Shown here in pieces: positions 8,019 to 17,019 of a stretch of 64,000 nucleotides of DNA; positions within the stretch are counted from its first letter, which is position 1; each line of letters opens with the position of its first letter. A program made the position numbers and the translations under genes. Location of the stretch: the NCBI RefSeq assembly GCF_039523735.1, contig NZ_BAAAFW010000059.1, forward strand, positions 186,001 through 250,000. The letters are read 5' to 3'. The notes beneath the pieces are model-generated. The model was not told the origin of the DNA and did not search any database. It worked only from the letters and a program-made list of their open reading frames with translations. Source of the stretch: Tatumella punctata (lineage in GTDB: Bacteria > Pseudomonadota > Gammaproteobacteria > Enterobacterales > Enterobacteriaceae).

Positions 8019-8046
8019 CTTTGCAACTGGTACAAAAGTTGCAAAG
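8019..8046. promoter_or_regulatory. Palindromic operator candidate upstream of hpxO
   Basis: Perfect 10-base arms CTTTGCAACT and AGTTGCAAAG surround an 8-base centre, ending 27 bases before the hpxO start. No T run follows, so a protein-binding site is more likely than a terminator. A similar half-site (ACTTGCAAAAG, near 10712) lies upstream of guaD, which suggests a shared regulator. That regulator is not identified. Confidence 0.5.
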
Positions 8047-8073
8047 TTCTGCCGTCTGGAAAAAGGAGAACAT

Positions 8074-9231
8074 ATGAAAGCATTGATCATCGGGGCGGGA
8101 ATCGGCGGGATGAGTGCCGCACTGGCTTTACGTGCTTGCGGTTATCAGACTGAAGTATTTGAGTCCGTTAAGCAGATAAAATCGGTCGGTGCAGCAATAT
8201 CCATCTGGCCCAACGGGGTTAAATGCCTTAATGCCCTCGGGTTACGAGAAGAAATTAAAGCACTGGCCGGTAATATGGCATGGATGGCATATCATGATTT
8301 CGCCACCGGCAACGTACTGACCCGTTTCAGCTTATCGCCACTGGTCGAACGCGTCGGGGAATACCCCAGCCCCGTCGCCAGGGCCGAGTTACAGCAAATG
8401 CTGATAAACCATTACGCGGCTGAGGATATCCGGTTTGGTAAACGGGCTATCCGGGTGGAACAACATTCTGACGGAGTGCGGGTAAGCTTCGATGATGGCA
8501 GTCAGGCATGCGGGGATTTTCTGATTGCTGCTGATGGTACCCATTCAGTGATACGGGATTATGTGCGGGGCAAACCAACCGAACGCCGCTATGCCGGTTA
8601 TGTGAACTGGAACGGTCTGGTGACTATTGATAAATCTGTGGCACCCGACGATCAATGGACCACTTTTGTCGGAGAGGGTAAACGAGTCTCTCTGATGCCA
8701 GTCGGCGGCAACCGTTTTTACTTTTTCTTTGATGTACCGTTAGCCAAAGGACTGGCCGAAGACCGTAGCAGTCTGAAACAGGATCTGCGACGCTATTTTT
8801 CCGGCTGGGCTGAACCCGTCCGTAAACTGATTGAACTTATCGACCCACAAACGACCAATCGGGTAGAAATTCATGATATAGAACCTTTTATGGAGTTTGT
8901 AAAAGGACGGGTGGCACTGCTCGGCGATGCGGCACACAGCACCACACCGGATATTGGTCAGGGGGGATGTACAGCCATGGAAGATGCCATAGTACTGGCG
9001 TCTACCCTGTCATCCCATTCTCTGGGTATTGAGGATGCACTGCTCCGCTACCAGAATCGTCGCAATGAACGGGCAAAAGATCTGATACTGAAAGCCCGTA
9101 AACGCTGCGATCTGACTCATGCCAGAGATCCTCAACTGACCGCTGACTGGTACCTTGAACTGCGTTCAGAAACAGGTGAACGGGTACTTGAAGGAATGTG
9201 CCAGACTATCGAAGGCGGTCCGCTGGGCTGA
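8074..9231 (+). CDS. hpxO: FAD-dependent urate hydroxylase HpxO
   Basis: A 385-residue flavoprotein monooxygenase, the length of Klebsiella HpxO (384). It has the N-terminal FAD dinucleotide motif (GAGIGGMSAALAL, residues 7-19), a mid-protein DG motif (ADGTHSVIRDYV) and the second FAD motif GDAAHSTTPDIGQGG near residue 285. HpxO oxidises urate to 5-hydroxyisourate with NADH and oxygen in cytosolic purine breakdown. The ATG at 8074 has AAAAAGGAG upstream; the open frame extends further but without a ribosome site. guaD faces it convergently. None of the other hpx genes (xanthine dehydrogenase, HIU hydrolase, allantoinase) is in the window. Confidence 0.9.
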   Translation: MKALIIGAGIGGMSAALALRACGYQTEVFESVKQIKSVGAAISIWPNGVKCLNALGLREEIKALAGNMAWMAYHDFATGNVLTRFSLSPLVERVGEYPSPVARAELQQMLINHYAAEDIRFGKRAIRVEQHSDGVRVSFDDGSQACGDFLIAADGTHSVIRDYVRGKPTERRYAGYVNWNGLVTIDKSVAPDDQWTTFVGEGKRVSLMPVGGNRFYFFFDVPLAKGLAEDRSSLKQDLRRYFSGWAEPVRKLIELIDPQTTNRVEIHDIEPFMEFVKGRVALLGDAAHSTTPDIGQGGCTAMEDAIVLASTLSSHSLGIEDALLRYQNRRNERAKDLILKARKRCDLTHARDPQLTADWYLELRSETGERVLEGMCQTIEGGPLG

Positions 9232-9238
9232 GCGCACT

Positions 9239-9281
9239 GCCGCATCTGTCGGTATCCGGTCTCAATACCGGCAGATGCGGC
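9239..9281. terminator. Bidirectional terminator between hpxO and guaD
   Basis: A long, nearly perfect stem (GCCGCATCTG-CGGTAT paired with ATACCG-CAGATGCGGC) with a short loop lies between the convergent hpxO and guaD genes. Confidence 0.7.
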
Positions 9282-9301
9282 CTATTCTGTCAGGCCCTTG
9301 T

Positions 9302-10636
9302 TCAGGGGATGGCCAGCGCTTCGGTTGTCCCTTGTTGCCAGACACACTGACCATTCACCCAGGTCTGAGCAATATTACGTTCATCACCAAGGGTCATCAG
9401 AACAAACAGCTGCTCGATGATATCTTTACTATTACGCTGCCGCAGTGCCTGTAAAGGTGTTGCGGCCATGTCAATAACAATAAAGTCAGCGTCATTACCC
9501 GCATTAAAATTACCCGTCTGATGATGTAAATCCAGTGCGTGGGCTCCGCCCAGGGTGGCATGATAAAAGGCTTCACAGGCATTAAGCCGGTTATTTTGCA
9601 GTTGCTGCACTTTATAGGCATCCCCCAGGGTACACAGCAGACTAAAGCTGGTCCCTGCACCTACGTCCGTCCCCATACCGACCGGAATATGCTGCGCCCG
9701 GGCCCGGTCCAACGGAAAGAGCCCACTGCCAAGAAAAAGATTTGATGTCGGACAAAATGCGATCGCGGATCCGGTTTGTTGCAGACAATCCCATTCTTTA
9801 TCCTGCAAATGAATACAGTGTGCAAATACACTGCGTTTCCCCGTCAGACCAAAATGGTGATATACACCGAGGTAACTGTCTTGCTGCGGAAACAACTCCC
9901 GTACCCATTCAACTTCACGCAGATTTTCACTCAGATGGGTCTGCATCCAGACATCCGGATACTGATTACGTAGTGCACCTGCCTGTTGCAGTAATTCTGC
10001 AGAAGAAGTGGGCGCAAAACGCGGGGTTATCGCGTATCCCAGCCGGCCTTTACCATGCCAGCGTTCGATCAACGCCCTGCTCTGTTCCGCACTCTGCTCC
10101 GGTGTTTCCAGTAATGACTGCGGGGCATGACGATCCATCATGACCTTACCGGCAATTAACCGCATAGCGTATTTTTCTGCTTCACTAAACAGAGCATCGA
10201 CAGACTGTGGATGGACCGATGCAAATACCAGAGCGGTGGTGGTTCCGTTACTGAACAGTTGGCGAATAAAAAAAGCCGCCATTTTTGCGGCGTATTCAGG
10301 ATCACCGTATTTACTTTCGACCGGAAAAGTATATTGCTCTAACCATTCAAGTAACTGTTCTCCGCAGGCGGCGATCATTTCTGTCTGCGGATAATGAATA
10401 TGCGTATCAATAAAACCCGGCATAATCAGCTGACCACGAAAGTCATTGAATATGCAGTTTTCCGGTAAGACGGTAGTTTCCTGCCAGGGCGTTAAAGAGA
10501 TAATTTTCCCGCCCTCCGTCAGCAGCAACCCGTCAGGCAGATAGCGAAATTGTTGCATCATCTGCTCAGGGTCAGCGACTGTCCCGGCGAAGTCGACAAA
10601 TGCGGCACGAATGGCCTGTAACCCCGTGTGTGACAT
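9302..10636 (-). CDS. guaD: Guanine deaminase
   Basis: A 444-residue amidohydrolase (E. coli GuaD is 439). Metal-binding and catalytic motifs run in the expected order: DTHIHYPQTEMI near residue 76, QTHLSEN near 234, FAHCIHL near 271 and GMGTDVGAG near 322. It converts guanine to xanthine and ammonia, feeding the same purine-degradation route as HpxO. The ATG at 10636 follows GAGG. It is convergent with hpxO, and a half-site resembling the hpxO palindrome lies about 75 bases upstream. Confidence 0.93.
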   Translation of the reverse strand: MSHTGLQAIRAAFVDFAGTVADPEQMMQQFRYLPDGLLLTEGGKIISLTPWQETTVLPENCIFNDFRGQLIMPGFIDTHIHYPQTEMIAACGEQLLEWLEQYTFPVESKYGDPEYAAKMAAFFIRQLFSNGTTTALVFASVHPQSVDALFSEAEKYAMRLIAGKVMMDRHAPQSLLETPEQSAEQSRALIERWHGKGRLGYAITPRFAPTSSAELLQQAGALRNQYPDVWMQTHLSENLREVEWVRELFPQQDSYLGVYHHFGLTGKRSVFAHCIHLQDKEWDCLQQTGSAIAFCPTSNLFLGSGLFPLDRARAQHIPVGMGTDVGAGTSFSLLCTLGDAYKVQQLQNNRLNACEAFYHATLGGAHALDLHHQTGNFNAGNDADFIVIDMAATPLQALRQRNSKDIIEQLFVLMTLGDERNIAQTWVNGQCVWQQGTTEALAIP

Positions 10637-11008
10637 ATTCCGGCCTCCTCAGCCATTTACCCCGGCATTCGTTTTGCCGGAGTTTCATATACAAACGGTT
10701 GGATTAGCAAAACTTGCAAAAGGTGTGCCAGTGACCCGCTGGCGATAAAACCATGATAGAGCACCCTGCTATACCATATGCTGCCGCAGGGAGAAACGAC
10801 ACCACGAACACTTCCCCTTGCTGATAGCTGACCCGCTGATTGCTGTATATCCGTCAGTCACAACAGGCAGAGAGGGTCATTATCATGTTGCATCCGTTAT
10901 GCCTCTCCGGTAATTACTTCTGAAGTATTAATAAGTAGGCATCCCCGCAACATCAATGCTATGTTGTCATACCTCTGAAACTCCACCGCTGAAAGGTAAG
11001 GTCTTGAT
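10637..11008. other. Divergent spacer between guaD and ydfG
   Basis: 372 bases with no gene, carrying the promoters of the divergent guaD and ydfG. A TTAGCAAAACTTGCAAAAGG stretch near 10705 partly repeats the hpxO operator half-site. Nothing else is recognised. Confidence 0.4.
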
Positions 11009-11755
11009 ATGATTATTCTGGTAACAGGTGCAACCGCAGGTTTTGGTGAGACTATCACCCGCCGTTTTATTGATGCCGGCCATAAAGTTATTGCTACCGG
11101 CCGCCGTACAGAGCGCCTGCAACAGCTAAAAGATAAGTTTGGTGAAAGTGTTCTGCCGCTGCAGCTGGATGTCCGTGACCGTGCAGCGATTGATCAGGCC
11201 ATCAGTCAGCTTCCTGCAGAATGGCAGGATATCGATATCCTGGTCAATAATGCCGGGCTGGCATTAGGCCTTGAACCTGCCCAGCAGGCCAACGCTGATG
11301 ACTGGGAAACAATGATCGATACCAATGCTAAAGGTCTGGTGATGGTAACCCGTGCCGTTCTGCCTGGCATGGTGGCCCGTAACAAAGGTCATATTATTAA
11401 TATCGGTTCCACTGCCGGCAACTGGCCTTATCAGGGAGGTAATGTCTATGGCGCAACAAAAGCATTTGTCCGCCAGTTCAGCCTGAATCTGCGTACAGAT
11501 TTACAGGGCACTGCTGTACGGGTCACCAATATCGAACCCGGTCTGGTCGGCGGCACCGAATTCTCTAACGTACGTTTTAAAGGTGACGAGGGTAAAGCCA
11601 GTTCAGTCTATGACGGTACTCAGGCCCTGACACCGGATGATGTGACAGAAGCGGTGTTCTGGGTGTCATCCCTGCCAGCCCATGTGAATATTAATACTCT
11701 GGAAATGATGCCCGTCAGCCAGACTTACGGCGGCCTTAAAGTCACCAAACAATAA
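11009..11755 (+). CDS. ydfG: NADP-dependent 3-hydroxy acid dehydrogenase YdfG
   Basis: A 248-residue short-chain dehydrogenase, the same length as E. coli YdfG. It has the nucleotide-binding motif TGATAGFG at residues 7-14, NNAG near 87, the catalytic Ser of the IGSTAG segment near 134, and Tyr-x3-Lys in VYGATKAF near 147-151. YdfG oxidises L-allo-threonine, L-serine and related 3-hydroxy acids and can reduce malonic semialdehyde. It is probably monocistronic. The product name is secure; the physiological substrate is not visible in the sequence. Confidence 0.92.
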   Translation: MIILVTGATAGFGETITRRFIDAGHKVIATGRRTERLQQLKDKFGESVLPLQLDVRDRAAIDQAISQLPAEWQDIDILVNNAGLALGLEPAQQANADDWETMIDTNAKGLVMVTRAVLPGMVARNKGHIINIGSTAGNWPYQGGNVYGATKAFVRQFSLNLRTDLQGTAVRVTNIEPGLVGGTEFSNVRFKGDEGKASSVYDGTQALTPDDVTEAVFWVSSLPAHVNINTLEMMPVSQTYGGLKVTKQ

Positions 11756-11929
11756 CCACCAGCCTGCCGGACCGGAGAATATGCTGCCGGCCGGCTAAAA
11801 GATTAACCCTTCCTAAACCAGTTACCGATAACCGGCAAAAGTAGCCGAAAATCCGTCAGCAATGTTATACTTTTGTCCGGCAGCAACGGTAATGCTGTGC
11901 TGTCCGGTAACCGATAAAAGGAACTCAAT

Positions 11930-12277
11930 ATGAAAGTGAACTCAACAATATTGCCGGTGATCCTTAGCAGTATCCTGCTTGGCGGCGGACTGTTCGGTGC
12001 TGCAGTGGCGAGTCAGGCGGCAACACAGCATGTTGTTATCGACAGTGGCGATAATGCATTGACCAAAGAACAGGCCCGTCAAAGCCAGCAGCAATGGGAT
12101 GAGACCCGTAACCTGCGTAACAGGATTAATCAGCGGGCTGATAAAGAGTTCAGTAAGATTGATAAGGCTTACGATACCCGGGATAAATGCGAACAAAGTG
12201 CAAACCTGAACGCATACTGGGAGCCAAAAACCTTACGCTGTCTTGACCGCCGCACCGGGCGTCCGGTAACGCCTTGA
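11930..12277 (+). CDS. ynfB: YnfB family (UPF0482) periplasmic protein
   Basis: A 115-residue protein with an N-terminal signal peptide (cleavage after SQA near residue 30). A mature charged helical segment is followed by the family-specific C-terminus DKCEQSANLNAYWEP and TLRCLDRRTGRP. The two cysteines probably form a disulfide. E. coli YnfB (113 residues) matches over the whole mature region. The function is unknown. It starts at ATG 11930 behind AAAGGA, and the gene is followed after 40 bases by ynfD. Confidence 0.88.
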   Translation: MKVNSTILPVILSSILLGGGLFGAAVASQAATQHVVIDSGDNALTKEQARQSQQQWDETRNLRNRINQRADKEFSKIDKAYDTRDKCEQSANLNAYWEPKTLRCLDRRTGRPVTP

Positions 12278-12317
12278 TCCCCGAAGCGGGCCGTTCATTT
12301 TATTAAAGGTACTTCCT

Positions 12318-12575
12318 ATGAAAAAATCCGTACTGTTGTCCAGCGCGTTGTTAATTGTTTTTCCCCTGTTCGCACAGGCATCCTGCGAATCTGTGAAAGC
12401 AGATATCAGTAAGAAAATTATTGCTAACGGTGTGCCTGAGTCCGGATTCAGCCTTGATATCGTACCGAGTGATCAGGCCGATCAGCAAGGCGGACTGGTG
12501 GTAGGTCATTGCCAGAATGATACTCAGAAAATTGTCTACAAACGTCTGAGTGATGGCAGCACCCCGTCATCCTGA
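12318..12575 (+). CDS. ynfD: DUF1161 periplasmic protein YnfD
   Basis: An 85-residue protein with a signal peptide (cleavage after AQA near residue 20) and a mature domain starting SCESVKADISKKII. It carries VVGHC, as in E. coli YnfD. Two cysteines probably pair. The protein is shorter than E. coli YnfD at the C-terminus. The function is unknown. It is co-directional with ynfB and is followed by a perfect bidirectional terminator. Confidence 0.87.
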   Translation: MKKSVLLSSALLIVFPLFAQASCESVKADISKKIIANGVPESGFSLDIVPSDQADQQGGLVVGHCQNDTQKIVYKRLSDGSTPSS

Positions 12576-12587
12576 TACTGACGCAGC

Positions 12588-12621
12588 AAAAACAACGGCA
12601 GGCATACCTGCCGTTGTTTTT
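12588..12621. terminator. Bidirectional terminator between ynfD and ynfK
   Basis: The stem AAAACAACGGCAGG pairs with CCTGCCGTTGTTTT across a short loop, with A and T runs on the two sides. It serves the convergent ynfD and ynfK genes and touches the ynfK stop codon. Confidence 0.85.
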
Positions 12622-13315
12622 ATTCTCCACAGGATCCGGCTGACAGGCCCGGTTCACCGCTTAACGAAAGGTCGAGGTAACCGGTAAGATCGCGCTGCTC
12701 AGGACGAGGTAAATACGGTATTTCCCCGAGTAACGGGGCTCCTATCTGTTTTTTCAGCACGTCAATAATACTGGCGTATCCGGCCAGTCCCGGGTTGATA
12801 CGGTTCGCAACCCAGCCACATAAGGGTAACCCGTCACTGAGAATAGCTTCTGCGGTCAGCAGTGCGTGATTAATACACCCCAGTTTGATCCCGGCCACCA
12901 TGATTACCGGCAACTGCTCACTGATCACCCAGTCTGAAAGAGGTTGTTCATTATTCATCAGACAGTTCCAGCCTCCGGTTCCTTCAATCACCAGTTGTTC
13001 AGCCTGATGACTAAGGGTTTCCAGACCATCACTCAGTCTCTTATAATCCACCCGGCAACCGGGGCTGGTACTGATTTCATCGCCCTGCAGGGCGAAAGGG
13101 TTAATGCACTGATAAGGCAGTTGCAATGATGATGCCTGCTGCAATAACAGTGCATCATTATTACGCATCCCTTCATCGGTCAGCCGTGAATTTTTGGCTA
13201 CCGGCTTATACCCGATACAACTCACCCCCTGCTTAGCAGCAGACTGTAACAATGCCAGAGATACGACTGTTTTACCCACGGCCGTATCCGTGCCTGTAAT
13301 AAACACTTTTTTCAC
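12620..13315 (-). CDS. ynfK: ATP-dependent dethiobiotin synthetase (second type, YnfK)
   Basis: A 231-residue P-loop enzyme. GTDTAVGKTVVSLAL at residues 8-22 is the nucleotide-binding loop of BioD proteins, and GTGGWNCLMN near 113 corresponds to the second conserved BioD segment. BioD closes the ureido ring of dethiobiotin from DAPA, CO2 and ATP. Its position next to mlc, with ynfL/ynfM beyond, marks it as the ynfK (bioD2) paralogue, not the bio-operon bioD. The start is a GTG at 13315 behind GGGAG. E. coli YnfK is reported active mainly when overproduced, so its importance here is open. Confidence 0.85.
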   Translation of the reverse strand: MKKVFITGTDTAVGKTVVSLALLQSAAKQGVSCIGYKPVAKNSRLTDEGMRNNDALLLQQASSLQLPYQCINPFALQGDEISTSPGCRVDYKRLSDGLETLSHQAEQLVIEGTGGWNCLMNNEQPLSDWVISEQLPVIMVAGIKLGCINHALLTAEAILSDGLPLCGWVANRINPGLAGYASIIDVLKKQIGAPLLGEIPYLPRPEQRDLTGYLDLSLSGEPGLSAGSCGE

Positions 13316-13422
13316 GTATGCTCCCTGGTTTCGCAGTAGGGTTCAGAAGTTTTGAAAATACAGGATGCATTCTAAGTGACTGACTGATGGTATGAATTGC
13401 GTTAACGCAAGTTTAGTGACGC

Positions 13423-14649
13423 TTACCCCGCGAAAAGCTTTACTAACAATTCTCCGCGGTATAACGCATCTTTGACCAGCGCGGTACAGGCCAGGGTCCC
13501 CGGCCTGACTAATGCGGCTTGCCGGATACTCACCTGCCGGCTATAGGCCGGTAAAGCAGCCTTTTCAATGCGGCTTTTAATGGCAGGAAACAGTATTTCT
13601 GCTGCAGTGTTAAGCGGCGAATCAATCAGTATTTGTTGGGGATTAAAAATATTCACCATCATCGCCAGACTGTAGCCAATAACATGCCCCGCTCTGGTAA
13701 TAATCCCGCTGGCCAGGGTATCACCGCAGAGCGCAGCAATGCATAGCTCGCGGATATCCGTAATCGCGGACGGGGACTGGTGCAGCAGGCTGTCGGGATA
13801 CTCAGCTATCTGCTGTCTGGCCTGTTCCAGCAGACTCTCAGTGCTGGCCAGGGTATTCAGACAACCACTATTGCCACAGTCACATAAGCTGCCATCAGGG
13901 TCGATACAGGTATGACCAATATCAACCCGTGAACAACGGTTCTGATGCAGCAATTCCCCGCCGGTGATCACTGCAGCCTCTGTCTGTTGATCGGAAACCA
14001 CCAGTATGACATCGCGACAGTCCGTAGCAGCACCAAAGTAATGCTCAGCCAGTACCCTGGCTGAAATAACATTCTGCACATAAACATTCAGGCCGGTTCG
14101 CTGGTGCAGCATGGCAGATAACGGAATATCCGGCTGCTGACAGTCAGACCGGTTAGGGATCACCCCGCTATTGCTGTTTACCATCCCGGGTAAGGTGACG
14201 GCTAATGCTGCCAGCTGTGACGGTAATAGCGGATAGCAGCAGAGAAAGTCCTCTGCGGCTGCGGCCAGTACGCCGGCCAGTGATGTCTCCGAACCCGCAG
14301 GCAGTGGCTGTACTCTTTCGGTTATTTTACCTCCCCCGAGATCGCGCAGAGTTATCCGCAGACAGTGATCAGAAAGGTGCATCGCCAGAAATCGCCAGCG
14401 CTGAGAGCAGAGTTCCAGTCCGGTGGCAGGGCGTCCGCGGTTGCCGGGTTCGGTGATTTCACATTCACGGATCAAATCTGCCTGCAACATTTCGCGGATA
14501 ATTTTAGTGATACTGGCAGGGGCCAGTTTTGTTCGTTTAGCAAGTTCAATACGTGACAAAGGGCCATACTGGTCAATCAGCCGGTAGACAGTACCGGCAT
14601 TTATTTGCCTGATATGGTCAATATGTCCTGGCTGATTGTCTGTCAACAC
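13423..14649 (-). CDS. mlc: Glucose-responsive ROK-family repressor Mlc
   Basis: A 408-residue protein, the length of E. coli Mlc (DgsA). The N-terminal winged helix-turn-helix is recognisable (NAGTVYRLIDQYGPLSR, then LAPASITKIIREML), followed by a ROK domain with the zinc motif CDCGNSGC near residue 258. Mlc represses ptsG, ptsHI and other sugar genes and is released when it binds dephosphorylated PtsG. The usual ROK motif ends GCxE, but here the final residue is Asn (GCLN). The start is GTG at 14649, or the next-codon TTG, with GGGAGG upstream. A Mlc-like palindrome lies just upstream, suggesting autoregulation. Confidence 0.9.
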   Translation of the reverse strand: MLTDNQPGHIDHIRQINAGTVYRLIDQYGPLSRIELAKRTKLAPASITKIIREMLQADLIRECEITEPGNRGRPATGLELCSQRWRFLAMHLSDHCLRITLRDLGGGKITERVQPLPAGSETSLAGVLAAAAEDFLCCYPLLPSQLAALAVTLPGMVNSNSGVIPNRSDCQQPDIPLSAMLHQRTGLNVYVQNVISARVLAEHYFGAATDCRDVILVVSDQQTEAAVITGGELLHQNRCSRVDIGHTCIDPDGSLCDCGNSGCLNTLASTESLLEQARQQIAEYPDSLLHQSPSAITDIRELCIAALCGDTLASGIITRAGHVIGYSLAMMVNIFNPQQILIDSPLNTAAEILFPAIKSRIEKAALPAYSRQVSIRQAALVRPGTLACTALVKDALYRGELLVKLFAG

Positions 14650-14663
14650 TGCCTCCCTTATCT

Positions 14664-14687
14664 ATTTATTCGCAGATCGAAATAAAT
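14664..14687. promoter_or_regulatory. Mlc-type operator candidate upstream of mlc
   Basis: The imperfect palindrome ATTTATTCG / CGAAATAAAT is centred about 26 bases before the mlc start codon. AT-rich arms around a CG-containing core resemble known Mlc/NagC operators, and E. coli mlc is autoregulated. Confidence 0.4.
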
Positions 14688-14759
14688 TAATTATGGGGGG
14701 TTAGCGCCGCGCCGTACGTCAGAGAATAATTTAATGTGACTGGCTTCACACAAGATTTT

Positions 14760-15656
14760 TCACAAACCGTTAACCGGTGACATCAGGTCGAGCATATGCT
14801 GCAGGGTTGCGGTTGTTTGTCGCTGGGCAGACCAGACCATCCATACTTCGGTACGGGCATCAGCCTCGCTGAGTTCCAGCCACACCACTTCACTGAGTTT
14901 CGCGCGGCGAAAAGAGGCAGGCAGAATAGAAACCCCCAGCCCGGTGGCTACTAACCCGAGGATTGCTACCGCATCTTCAACCTCAAGGGTAATATTCGGC
15001 GTTATCTGGTTTCTCAGTAACAGACCCAGTATCTCACTGTAAAGTGCCGTACCGCCCTGATGATCGAAGAAAACAAAAGGCTCATCACGCAATTGACGAA
15101 TCGACACCTGCCGTTGTCCGGCCAGCCGGTGGTCCTTATGCACTACCGCATACATGGATTCTTTCTGCAGTAAACGATATTGCAGATCATCAGGCAGAGC
15201 CGTATTTCTCATAATCGCCAGGTCAATACGCCCTTCCTGTAACGGAAGCAGTAACTGGCGGCTGTTCATTTCCTGCATATGCAGGTGCACATCAGGATAT
15301 GTCAGACGATAACGGTATACCGCCTCAGATATTTTTTTTATCAGCGGCGCCGATGACGTAAAACCAAGCCGTAGTTCTCCGCTGTCACCGTAATGCAGGC
15401 GTGATGCCCGCTCACTGGCCTGCGCCACCTGAGCCAGTATCGCCCTTGCATCACTGAGAAACTGTTTTCCGGCCGGGGTCAGTTCGACACGGCGATTGTT
15501 TCTGGCGAATAACCTTGCATCTATCGCTTCCTCCAGCTGGCGAATTTGCTGGCTCAGAGGAGGCTGGGAGATATTAAGTCTTGTTGCTGCCCGCCCGAAA
15601 TGCAGTTCCTCTGCCACCGCAATAAAGTAACGTAAGTGCCTCAGCTCGATATTCAT
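14760..15656 (-). CDS. ynfL: LysR-family regulator YnfL
   Basis: A 298-residue LysR-type regulator. The N-terminal helix-turn-helix (RHLRYFIAVAEELHFGRAA, then LNISQPPLSQQIRQLEE) is followed by a LysR effector-binding domain from about residue 90. It is divergent from the MFS gene ynfM, the same arrangement as in E. coli between mlc and ynfM, so ynfM is the likely target. A palindrome abuts its start codon. The inducer is unknown. Confidence 0.87.
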   Translation of the reverse strand: MNIELRHLRYFIAVAEELHFGRAATRLNISQPPLSQQIRQLEEAIDARLFARNNRRVELTPAGKQFLSDARAILAQVAQASERASRLHYGDSGELRLGFTSSAPLIKKISEAVYRYRLTYPDVHLHMQEMNSRQLLLPLQEGRIDLAIMRNTALPDDLQYRLLQKESMYAVVHKDHRLAGQRQVSIRQLRDEPFVFFDHQGGTALYSEILGLLLRNQITPNITLEVEDAVAILGLVATGLGVSILPASFRRAKLSEVVWLELSEADARTEVWMVWSAQRQTTATLQHMLDLMSPVNGL

Positions 15657-15660
15657 ATGT

Positions 15661-15684
15661 TAATTATCTTATTTGAGATTATTA
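15661..15684. promoter_or_regulatory. LysR-type operator candidate between ynfL and ynfM
   Basis: TAATTATCT and AGATTATTA (8 of 9 complementary) flank a 6-base centre in the 92-base divergent spacer. This position fits a YnfL site controlling both genes. Confidence 0.35.
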
Positions 15685-15748
15685 ATATATTAGACAACTT
15701 ATTAACCTTTTCCTAGAGTTAGCGCACACCAATCACTGAGGAATGTTC

Positions 15749-17011
15749 ATGAACAGCACGTCCCGGGCGACAACTCTTCCGCTGGCGGAAGAAGAGAGTC
15801 CTGCCCAACGCCGGAGTAAATCACCCTTTATTACCCGCGGCACCCCTTCTTTTATTCAGGTCACTATTGCTCTTTTTTCTGCCGGCCTTGCCACCTTTGC
15901 TCAGCTCTATTGCGTACAGCCCGTATTACCGGTGCTTTCCCATCAGTTTAATATCTCCCCCGCAATGAGCTCGGTCTCCCTGTCAATCTCCACCGCCTGT
16001 ATGGCATTCGGCCTGTTAATTACCGGCGCTATTTCTGATGCCATTGGCCGGAAATCAATGATGGTTGGTGCATTGCTGCTTGCAGCCTGCTGTACCCTGG
16101 CGTCCGGCATGATGTCCGACTGGACCGGGATCCTGATTATGCGGGCCTTAATTGGCTTGTCTCTCAGCGGGGTTGCTGCTGTGGCAATGACCTATCTGAG
16201 CGAAGAAATTCACCCCGGCGTACTGGCTTTTACGATGGGGTTATATATCAGTGGTAATTCTATCGGCGGGATGAGCGGACGTTTACTGACCGGCGTGATC
16301 ACCGATTTCTTTAACTGGCGAGTGGCTATTCTCAGTATTGGTTGCTGCGCGCTGGCTGCCGCATTTATGTTCTGGAAAATTTTACCGGAATCACGCCATT
16401 TCAGGCCGGTACGTCTGCGGCCTAAAGCATTGCTGATTAACTTCCGCCTGCATTTCCGCGATAAAGGCTTGCCCCTGCTGTTTATTATCGGCTTCCTGGT
16501 GATGGGGGCTTTCGTCACTCTGTTTAACTATATTGGTTATCGGCTGCTGCACGCACCGTACTCCATGAGTCAGGCAACCGTCGGGTTAATTTCGGTGGTT
16601 TACCTCGCCGGTTCATGGAGTTCTCCGAAAGCCGGTGCGATGAGCGTCCGGTTTGGCCGCGGCCCGGTATTTTTGTTTTCCGTCAGTCTGATGCTGGCCG
16701 GGGTGCTTGTCTCCCTGTTCTCCTCGGTCTGGCTGATCCTGCCGGGACTGCTGATGTTTACCGGCGGATTCTTTGCCGCCCACTCGATTGCCAGCAGCTG
16801 GATTGGGGTGCGGGCCCGGCGGGCCAAAGGCCAGGCGTCATCAATGTATCTGTTCTGCTATTACCTTGGTTCCAGTGTGGCCGGGACTTCCGGGGGGATT
16901 TTCTGGCGCCATTTTGGCTGGACAGGCGTTGTCGGGTTTATCTCGGTGCTGCTGATACTGGCATTATGCGTCGGTTATAAACTGATGAACCGCCTGCAAC
17001 CTGCCCGCTAA
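15749..17011 (+). CDS. ynfM: MFS transporter YnfM
   Basis: A 420-residue membrane protein with about 12 hydrophobic segments. It has the MFS signature DAIGRKSMM between TM2 and TM3 and a second-half counterpart (SVRFGRGPVFL). It matches E. coli YnfM, reported to influence arabinose efflux, and its location beside ynfL and mlc confirms the name. The substrate is not deducible from the sequence. I prefer the ATG at 15749, six bases after GAGGA, over the ATG at 15743. It is followed by a strong hairpin. Confidence 0.87.
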   Translation: MNSTSRATTLPLAEEESPAQRRSKSPFITRGTPSFIQVTIALFSAGLATFAQLYCVQPVLPVLSHQFNISPAMSSVSLSISTACMAFGLLITGAISDAIGRKSMMVGALLLAACCTLASGMMSDWTGILIMRALIGLSLSGVAAVAMTYLSEEIHPGVLAFTMGLYISGNSIGGMSGRLLTGVITDFFNWRVAILSIGCCALAAAFMFWKILPESRHFRPVRLRPKALLINFRLHFRDKGLPLLFIIGFLVMGAFVTLFNYIGYRLLHAPYSMSQATVGLISVVYLAGSWSSPKAGAMSVRFGRGPVFLFSVSLMLAGVLVSLFSSVWLILPGLLMFTGGFFAAHSIASSWIGVRARRAKGQASSMYLFCYYLGSSVAGTSGGIFWRHFGWTGVVGFISVLLILALCVGYKLMNRLQPAR

Positions 17012-17019
17012 TTGCTTTT

